A stretch of DNA of 11,557 bases from an uncultured Bacilli bacterium (GTDB lineage Bacteria; Bacillota_I; Bacilli_A; RF39; UBA660). The first letter of the stretch is position 1, and the number at the start of each line of letters is the position of its first letter. The stretch is taken from positions 1-11,557 of the forward strand of contig CAKOLP010000017.1 in the NCBI GenBank assembly GCA_934096025.1. The letters run 5' to 3'. The position numbers were made by a program, and so were the translations under genes. Shown here piece after piece: positions 5,091-11,557 of this stretch. Under the pieces are notes generated by a model. It did not search any database. It was not told where the DNA came from and was given only the letters and a program-made list of their open reading frames with translations.

Positions 5091-8000
5091 ACCATTCGCT
5101 CCATCCATCTGATAAGCCAACTTTTATTCCTATAATAATAGGAACAAACTCCCAGTGATGCGTTTTTATCCAATTACTCTTTTTTCCAATTCCAAATCTA
5201 TTTGTATGAAAATGAAGTCCATTATAAATATCTAAGTCTAAACCAAATGATCTTCCCCCATTTATACCACCCTTATATGTCAAAATTGAAATTCCAGGCG
5301 TTTTTGGAGTTTGATATCCTCCTAATATTTTTCCATTAGATAAACCATAACCATTATTAATCAAACCAGATACTTTGTAAGATAAAGCACCTAAAATAAT
5401 AGATGCACTAGCATAAAATGAGCCAACGATAAAGCCATCTGAAAATCCTAATAAAGTAGATTTACCTATATCTTCTAAAGATTCACCATTAACCGCAGCC
5501 TTGCTTCCCCTAACTATTCCAGCAGATATTCCTGTAATAGTTGCTATTTTAAGTCCACCTAAAGCAGTTTTTCCAGCCGCAATAAAGAAAGCAATCGCTC
5601 CTCCTCCAGTAAATGTTATTGCCGTTGTTAACAAGGCAGAAGCTACAATAATACCTACTCCAATTAAAACGCTTTGCCACCATTTAGGAGCACACCCATC
5701 AGGATCAACATGATTGATTGGATCATTTCCACAATAAACATATAGATTTAGGCCTGTTATGCTTCCTATTTCCATATATTCTGTTTGGTCTAGACTTATA
5801 AACCTATGCAGACTTGCTGAGTAGTATCTACTCTTTAAATAATATAATCCACTCTCTTTATCATAATAATAACTCTTATATTTATATGGATTATCTTCTA
5901 CTACCTTTTTATTCTCTACTTTCTTTTCTTCTATCAGCTCTCCCCACACGCTATATTCATATTTTACTATCGTCTTTCCTGTTGAGTCAATTATTCTTTC
6001 TATATTCCCTAACGCATCTTTTCGATAATAGTAATACCCTCCTTCATTTTTTAGTCCTACTATCTCTCCTTTTATGTCGTACAGTACTTCTATCTCTCTT
6101 CCTTCTTTTATTATCTTGACTAGTCTTTCTCCTTCATATTTATACTCTTCTTTATTTCCTTTTACTGTCTTACTTATTCTTCTTCCTTCTCCATCATACT
6201 CATAGCTTATATCCTTCCCTATCCCTATTAGTCTTCTTCCTTCATACCTTAAGTCTTCTCTACTTCCATTTACTATGAGATTTATTGGCTTATATTTATC
6301 TTTGGCTCCATCATACATTATCTCTTGGATTAATGTATTTCCTTCAACTACTCTTACTAGTCTTCCTGAATTATAGATATACTCTTTATTATTCTCTTTT
6401 ATGAGATTTCCTTCTTTATCATAACTATAATTTATCTCTTCTTTATTCCTTATCTCTTTTACTATTTGTCCTTTACTATCGTATTGATAGCTTTCTTCTC
6501 TTTCTACGACATTATCAAATAGCCTTATCTTTTTACTTACTCTATTACTTCCTTTTTCATATTCATACTTTATTACTTCATGGCTATCGTCTATCTCTGA
6601 TTCTATTCTCTCTTTTTCATATCTATAACTTACTTTATAGCCTTCTATTTCACTACTTTCTTTCTTACCTAATTCATCATACTTTTCTTTTATGACTTTA
6701 CTTCTTCCATTTTTACTTATTGAACTTGCTTCTATTGCATCTATTAATCCACTTCCTTTATAGGCTAGCATCTCTACTTGCCCTTCTAGTTCACTTTCTT
6801 CTTCTTTTGGATCTATTCCTATATATGTCTCACAATCACTTAAGCTTATTACTTTATCGCTCTTACTCTTTATCTTTTCTCCATTTAGATATATCTCTAG
6901 ATTTGTTCCACTATAGCTTACTATAAGGTTATTCCACTTATTTTCGGTTACTTTTGTTTCTAGTATCTCACTTTCATCATTTACTATTATCTTTACCTTT
7001 TTATCGCTTGTTATCTTTATTCCTAACTTCTCTATTTCTTGTAATCTATTACTTATTATTGTTCTTTCTTTAGCTATATTTTCTTTCAGCTTAAACATCA
7101 GACTTATTGTTCCACTTAGTCTCATGTTTAAGTTATAACTCAACTTATTCTTATATCCACTATAACATCCATATGTCAGTTTTCCACTTTCTTTATCATA
7201 CTTATAGATGTTCTCTTCTTGGCTTTCTTCTATTCTTTGTGCTCTATTTCCTTTCCCACTCTCTATACTTCCACATAACGTTATTACATCATATCCTTTA
7301 TATACTTTTTCATCATAATATATCGTTAGGTTTGCTTTCTCTTCTTCTTCATTCTTTACTAAACTCTCTTTTCCTTCTTTATATAGTATCGATATTTGAT
7401 TATTTGTATATCTATAGGCACTAAAGAACATATATGATACCTTTATTATCATTTTCATTTCTTTAGCCCCTTGTTGATCTGATATTACTACATTATCTAT
7501 TTCTTTTATCTTTATTTGTAAGTTTATTTGTTTTGTTATCTCATCATTTAATATTAAACTTACTCCTTCTTTTAGTTGTCTTACTCCTACTAAGTTCCAC
7601 TCGTTGAGTCTTACTTTCCCTTGTGTCTTTATCTTTCCTTCGTTATAGCTTAGTCTTCCTTCACTATCGACACTTACACTTGCTATCTCTTGAGTGTCTT
7701 TCCTAAATCTTACTACGTTTTCTGCCTCTATCTCTCCTACAAACTTTACCCACATATAAAAGGTATTGTTCTCTTTATATCTTTCTTGCCAACTCTTATC
7801 TTTATATTTATTAAAACTTGAACTTTTATACTGTACAAAACTATCTTTATTATTAAAGACCATTACATACATATTTAGCTCTTTATCTTTTTCATATTCA
7901 TTCACTGAATACTCTTTTCTTGCTCCATATAACCCTTGGCCTTTATAACTACTTATGACTACTTCGTCTTTATATGTTTCGATTATTTTATTTATATATC

Positions 8001-11000
8001 TCTCTTTTCTTCCTTCTCCTCTTTCATATGAGTATTGATAGTTTGTCACTACTCCATTTACTGACTTTTGTTGGAGATTTCCTTTATTATCGTATATATA
8101 CCTCTTACTTTCGCCTTTATTATTCCTTTCATATACTAACCTATTATTTATATCGTAGGTATAATACGTCTTCTCTTTTCTTTCTACATCTTCTTTTTCA
8201 TAGATATTATCGTTTTCATCATAGACGTATCTTTCCTTCTCTTTTGTCCCTATTAAATACTTTACTACTCTTCCTTTACTATCGTATTGATAGTTATATT
8301 CTGCTCCTTTCTCTCCATATGTCCTTTTTACTAACAATCCTTTGTTATATCCGTCTTTTATTTCGTCATATTCATTTTGTTCGATATTTACATTATCTTT
8401 CTTGACTTTTAGTACACTTCCAAAGGTGTCATAACTTATTTGATATCCACTTCCTCCTTCGACTTTTATTTCTTTTATATTTCCTTTTTCATCGTAGCTT
8501 AAAGTGTGTTTCTCTTCCCCTTCTTTTACTTCTATTAATTCGTTTCTCTTATTATATTGATAGTTTGTTATTAACCCGTTTGGACTTGTTACTCTTATGA
8601 CGTTATTTACTTCATCTTTTTCTATCTCTTCTTCGTGTCCATAACTATTTATGTTCTTTTCTTTTTTATTCTCTTTATCGTATATTACTTTATTTTCTAT
8701 TTCGTTATTTATTAGTGTTCTTACTACTTCATCATCTTCATTATAACTTATCTCTACTATGTTTCCTTTAATATCTCTTACTTCTATTAGTCTTCCCTTA
8801 CTATCATATTCATATATATAGTTACTTCCTTCTCCTAATAGCATGCTACTTACTTTATTGTCTTCATCATATATTGCTCTTTGGATTCTTCCTTTACTAT
8901 CCTTGGCTTCTATGATATTCCCTTTATCATCATAAATATAATAGTTTCCATATGTATCTCTATATAGTTGGAAACAATCAAAATAAGCTTCGTTATTTCC
9001 GTTATATCTTATCCCTACTTCTATTACTTTATAGTCTTTACTTGCTCTTACTTCGATTGTCTTTTGGTTATATACTGTACTATTTCTTTCTAAGTTATAG
9101 TTAAATGTTTCACTTCCACCTTCTTCATATATAAATCTTATATATGCCATATATATCGTATTAGCGGTCGTTAAACTTTTACTTATTAAACTATAGACAT
9201 ATGTATCTCCAGCTAACCCTTTTATATTTAGCTTTTGACTCATCATCTTTACTTTATTTTCTTTATTATCTTTTATCCTTAAGACTTTATTACCTATTAT
9301 CTTTCCAAAGGTATCGCTATCTTCACTCTTTTCGATTACTTTATCTTCACTTTCAAAATTTTTACTTTCCCAATTCTTTGGTAAGCCCTTTTCATCTATA
9401 AAGTCCATATAACCATTTTCGATTAAGTTATATCTTGTTACATAGTCTCCATTTGTCAGTTGCAATTCATCTAAATAAACACTTGTTATTGCGTGATCGA
9501 CTATTAACTTTATCTCTAACTCTATATCTTTAGCTGCACTTGGTATCGTTAATGTTGGACTTATAAACTTATACCAACCACTATTAGTGTCATCTAAATT
9601 TACTAGAACATTATTTTGAAATGTATTGCTACTTATTGTGTACTTAGCATATATTCCTACTTTTATCTTTTTATTTGTTACATAGCTTAGTCCACTATGC
9701 TTTATAAATCCACTTAATACGTAACTTCCACCTTTGATATTTACTATCTTTTGGGATATTGAGGCTTCTTCATTCCCTTGAGTCCTTACTTCTAAACACC
9801 TTTCTCCATATATTCCTCCTTTTATGGATTCCATAGTGGTTGCTGAAGACCCACCTTTTACCCAGGCTTTAAATATATCTTCGTTTTCAAAACTATTATT
9901 CTCTATTAAGTTTCGACTATTGGTCTGTTCTTTTGACTGACTTATTAAGTTTCCTTTAAAGTCGTAACTATAGCTTATTGTATGGGCTTTATTATCTACT
10001 ATTGTCCTTATTTTCTTATTGTTATCAAATTCGTATCTAACTATATTTCCTTCTTGGTCTTTTACTTTAGCTACGTTACCATAAAAGTCATATATATTTT
10101 TATAAGCTATCTTACTTCCATCGCTATTATATAGCCCTACACTATAGACTGTTAAATTATGACTATTTTGCAATATCTTTAAATATTCACCTGTTTTATT
10201 ATCTATTACTTTTGATAGCTCTGTATTGCTTATAAACTCTAGTGTTATAGATTTGATACTTTCCTTTATATTATCCTTTTCATAATATACTTCTATTTTA
10301 ACTGACTTTTTACTTTCATCATATGTAAAACTAACATATCTATTTAGTTTGGGTATTATTATTTTTATTATTTCATTATTAGAGTTATAGGCAAATCCTA
10401 CTACTTCATTATCGCTATTTACTATGCTATCTAACCTGTTACCACTATAGTTATATGTATACTTATAGCCTAAGGTATTTATCTGCTCTACTATATTTGA
10501 TTCTATGAACTTCGTTTCATTTCCATATTTATCATATAAAAAGTATTTGTTACTCTCTCTTATTATTAAGTAAGAATAATCAAAATAATTAACATATAAT
10601 TCCGTATCCTCTTTAGTTAAGTGTTTATATTCTTTTAATAGTTCGTTATGCTCTTTACCAATCTTTGGTATTTCTACTTTAGCATAACAGCTTTCATATC
10701 CTGTCGGATCTTCTACTATATAGTCAGTATGGCTTTTATATATTCTATATCTATATGGTGACAATATCTTATATTTAGAAAACTTTACACTCTCTGTCTT
10801 TTCTTGATTTTGTATTATCGATATATTTATAGGATTCTTTTTACTAGATGTTTGAAATAAGTCTAATGTATATATAGGTTCCCCTGTACACAAGTTAACT
10901 AATAGTTGACCACATCTTCCAAAATCGTTTACATCATACTTATATTCACTACTTAATCCACTTACACTACTTATTACCCCTGATACTACCACACTATTTT

Positions 11001-11502
11001 GCCCTGCCATATATTGTGGTGAGTATATAAAAAGAGTGTCAACAATATTAGCAAATTGAATTACTACTGTAATTTCTTGCCCATATGTGACACTCTTAAA
11101 TATATTAGATAAATCTAATTGAATATTTTGTACTTCACCATCTATACTTGAACTTGTCCTTGTCTCACTTATAATAGCGTGTTCTATAATGTTTTTATTG
11201 TTACTATTCATATAATCGCTATAAGCTTTTATAAGACTAGAATCAGTCATATCGTTATTCTTTATTAATCCAACTTTAAAAATTATATTGCCATAAAATA
11301 CTTTAGCTAATAAGTTTAAAACTAACTTATTAACGTTTGGAACATAAATAGAACTATCAAAAGAAAGCTTGACGAAAAGAAGCATGTCATCAGTGACTTG
11401 AAAGAATGGAAAATCACTAGAAGCAATTGAGTTATTATAGACAAATTTCGACGTAATAGAAACGTCTTTAGAAGAGGCAAGATTATTAATAATTTTATTC
11501 AT
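5089..11502 (-). CDS. Full-length RHS/YD-repeat polymorphic toxin (2137 aa)
   Basis: This is a giant toxin of the RHS family, whose YD repeats form a shell around a C-terminal toxic tip that is released by cleavage near DPxG. From ATG 11502: residues 1-180 beta-rich domain; 190-220 linker GRCGQLLVNLCTGEPIY, as seen before RHS repeats; 320-525 YD-type repeats; about 530-685 and 690-850 two carbohydrate-binding-like modules (each opening NLIEN); 853-1160 YD repeats (YEYDSKGRLIEVRDIKGNI); about 1180-1385 and 1400-1590 two LamG-like modules; 1600-1825 YD repeats; 1826-1936 RHS core end with RFISLD and DPDG; 1937-2137 tip CT1, hydrophobic then GGRSFGLDLDIYNGLHFHTN and HH. No signal peptide, membrane anchor or wall-binding motif is seen, so its export route is unclear. 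A GTG at 11511 lies inside the AGGAGG and cannot be the start. Imm1 follows after nine bases. Tip activity is unknown. Confidence 0.92.
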   Translation of the reverse strand: MNKIINNLASSKDVSITSKFVYNNSIASSDFPFFQVTDDMLLFVKLSFDSSIYVPNVNKLVLNLLAKVFYGNIIFKVGLIKNNDMTDSSLIKAYSDYMNSNNKNIIEHAIISETRTSSSIDGEVQNIQLDLSNIFKSVTYGQEITVVIQFANIVDTLFIYSPQYMAGQNSVVVSGVISSVSGLSSEYKYDVNDFGRCGQLLVNLCTGEPIYTLDLFQTSSKKNPINISIIQNQEKTESVKFSKYKILSPYRYRIYKSHTDYIVEDPTGYESCYAKVEIPKIGKEHNELLKEYKHLTKEDTELYVNYFDYSYLIIRESNKYFLYDKYGNETKFIESNIVEQINTLGYKYTYNYSGNRLDSIVNSDNEVVGFAYNSNNEIIKIIIPKLNRYVSFTYDESKKSVKIEVYYEKDNIKESIKSITLEFISNTELSKVIDNKTGEYLKILQNSHNLTVYSVGLYNSDGSKIAYKNIYDFYGNVAKVKDQEGNIVRYEFDNNKKIRTIVDNKAHTISYSYDFKGNLISQSKEQTNSRNLIENNSFENEDIFKAWVKGGSSATTMESIKGGIYGERCLEVRTQGNEEASISQKIVNIKGGSYVLSGFIKHSGLSYVTNKKIKVGIYAKYTISSNTFQNNVLVNLDDTNSGWYKFISPTLTIPSAAKDIELEIKLIVDHAITSVYLDELQLTNGDYVTRYNLIENGYMDFIDEKGLPKNWESKNFESEDKVIEKSEDSDTFGKIIGNKVLRIKDNKENKVKMMSQKLNIKGLAGDTYVYSLISKSLTTANTIYMAYIRFIYEEGGSETFNYNLERNSTVYNQKTIEVRASKDYKVIEVGIRYNGNNEAYFDCFQLYRDTYGNYYIYDDKGNIIEAKDSKGRIQRAIYDEDNKVSSMLLGEGSNYIYEYDSKGRLIEVRDIKGNIVEISYNEDDEVVRTLINNEIENKVIYDKENKKEKNINSYGHEEEIEKDEVNNVIRVTSPNGLITNYQYNKRNELIEVKEGEEKHTLSYDEKGNIKEIKVEGGSGYQISYDTFGSVLKVKKDNVNIEQNEYDEIKDGYNKGLLVKRTYGEKGAEYNYQYDSKGRVVKYLIGTKEKERYVYDENDNIYEKEDVERKEKTYYTYDINNRLVYERNNKGESKRYIYDNKGNLQQKSVNGVVTNYQYSYERGEGRKERYINKIIETYKDEVVISSYKGQGLYGARKEYSVNEYEKDKELNMYVMVFNNKDSFVQYKSSSFNKYKDKSWQERYKENNTFYMWVKFVGEIEAENVVRFRKDTQEIASVSVDSEGRLSYNEGKIKTQGKVRLNEWNLVGVRQLKEGVSLILNDEITKQINLQIKIKEIDNVVISDQQGAKEMKMIIKVSYMFFSAYRYTNNQISILYKEGKESLVKNEEEEKANLTIYYDEKVYKGYDVITLCGSIESGKGNRAQRIEESQEENIYKYDKESGKLTYGCYSGYKNKLSYNLNMRLSGTISLMFKLKENIAKERTIISNRLQEIEKLGIKITSDKKVKIIVNDESEILETKVTENKWNNLIVSYSGTNLEIYLNGEKIKSKSDKVISLSDCETYIGIDPKEEESELEGQVEMLAYKGSGLIDAIEASSISKNGRSKVIKEKYDELGKKESSEIEGYKVSYRYEKERIESEIDDSHEVIKYEYEKGSNRVSKKIRLFDNVVEREESYQYDSKGQIVKEIRNKEEINYSYDKEGNLIKENNKEYIYNSGRLVRVVEGNTLIQEIMYDGAKDKYKPINLIVNGSREDLRYEGRRLIGIGKDISYEYDGEGRRISKTVKGNKEEYKYEGERLVKIIKEGREIEVLYDIKGEIVGLKNEGGYYYYRKDALGNIERIIDSTGKTIVKYEYSVWGELIEEKKVENKKVVEDNPYKYKSYYYDKESGLYYLKSRYYSASLHRFISLDQTEYMEIGSITGLNLYVYCGNDPINHVDPDGCAPKWWQSVLIGVGIIVASALLTTAITFTGGGAIAFFIAAGKTALGGLKIATITGISAGIVRGSKAAVNGESLEDIGKSTLLGFSDGFIVGSFYASASIILGALSYKVSGLINNGYGLSNGKILGGYQTPKTPGISILTYKGGINGGRSFGLDLDIYNGLHFHTNRFGIGKKSNWIKTHHWEFVPIIIGIKVGLSDGWSEW
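5719..6035 (-). repeat. RHS core homology arm of the full-length gene (317 bp)
   Basis: The segment from YYYR to GNDP of the live gene is repeated with only a few base changes at 3452-3768 and 1-317. The changes lie in the upstream half (ENKK region, DSTG/DSKG); the 151 bases nearest the tip are the same in all copies. It is a natural target for recombination that would exchange toxin tips. Confidence 0.9.
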
Positions 11503-11511
11503 AGGACACAC

Positions 11512-11517
11512 CCTCCT
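11512..11517 (-). promoter_or_regulatory. Ribosome binding site of the RHS toxin
   Basis: Perfect AGGAGG on the minus strand, nine bases before the ATG at 11502. It decides the start: the frame extends to a GTG at 11511, but that GTG overlaps this site. Upstream (11518-11557) is AT-rich sequence with no promoter that I can define with confidence. Confidence 0.85.
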
Positions 11518-11557
11518 TTAAGTAAATAGATCGATAAATAAAATATTACTCTTTGTT

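Larger units (their letters stand above)
3452..5869. repeat. Large direct repeat, copy B
   Basis: Partner of 1-2418. Its right end lies inside the full-length RHS gene, so this copy includes the live toxin tip CT1 and its antidote. The bases between the copies (2419-3451) hold Imm3, CT3 and the DPD-TGA border. Confidence 0.95.

Noticed and set aside
11503..11511. GTG at 11511 as start of the RHS toxin
   Set aside because: It overlaps the AGGAGG itself. The ATG at 11502 is correctly spaced.
1..11557. Transposon or integron explanation for the repeats
   Set aside because: No transposase, integrase, terminal inverted repeat or attC-like site is visible. Repeat borders lie in RHS core sequence, pointing to homologous recombination.

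Overview
This is a very AT-rich window, and every supportable gene lies on the minus strand. It suggests a low-GC Bacillota of the Clostridium type: AGGAGG ribosome sites, Asn/Lys/Ile/Glu-rich proteins, and an RHS core ending of the form I associate with clostridial RHS proteins (RFIS-D ... GLNLYVYCGNDP ... DPDG). No species is claimed. The window is one polymorphic-toxin locus, read right to left.

Right to left: (1) 11502-5089 encodes a 2137-residue RHS/YD-repeat toxin. Its order is a beta-rich N-terminal domain, YD repeats, two carbohydrate-binding-like modules, YD repeats, two LamG-like modules, YD repeats, the RHS core end with DPDG, and a 201-residue toxin tip (called CT1 here). (2) Nine bases later is its presumed immunity gene Imm1 (5079-4636). 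(3) Next is a toxin tail without its core, split by a frameshift (CT2 remnant, 4622-4318), and a damaged partner immunity gene (Imm2 remnant, 4313-3778). (4) A detached piece of RHS core (3768-3428) leads into a second toxin tip, CT3 (2870-3415), through an in-frame TGA at the Gly codon of DPDG. Intact Imm3 follows (2858-2463). (5) A shorter piece of RHS core (2418 down) carries a second copy of CT1 (to 1638). Second copies of Imm1, the CT2 remnant, the Imm2 remnant and the core piece follow and run off the left edge.

Segments 1-2418 and 3452-5869 form a direct repeat of at least 2418 bases at a spacing of 3451, with no difference that I found. The window is therefore one expressed full-length toxin followed by a downstream array of displaced toxin-tip/immunity cassettes. 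Each intact tip carries a stretch of RHS core that could serve as a homology arm for replacing the tip of the main gene. Immunity genes Imm1 (twice) and Imm3 are intact with good ribosome sites. The orphan toxin parts are startless, frameshifted or stop-interrupted. This fits storage of silent toxin tips together with working antidotes, and also fits simple decay after recombination. Toxin activity, immunity pairing and swapping are inferred from family knowledge and layout, not shown by the sequence.

The toxin tips and immunity proteins do not match a family I can name with confidence. The CT2 remnant shows an ARPY-type C-terminal toxin motif, and CT3 opens with a recognisable RHS pre-toxin segment. 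No tRNA, rRNA, CRISPR array, transposase or clear terminator was seen.
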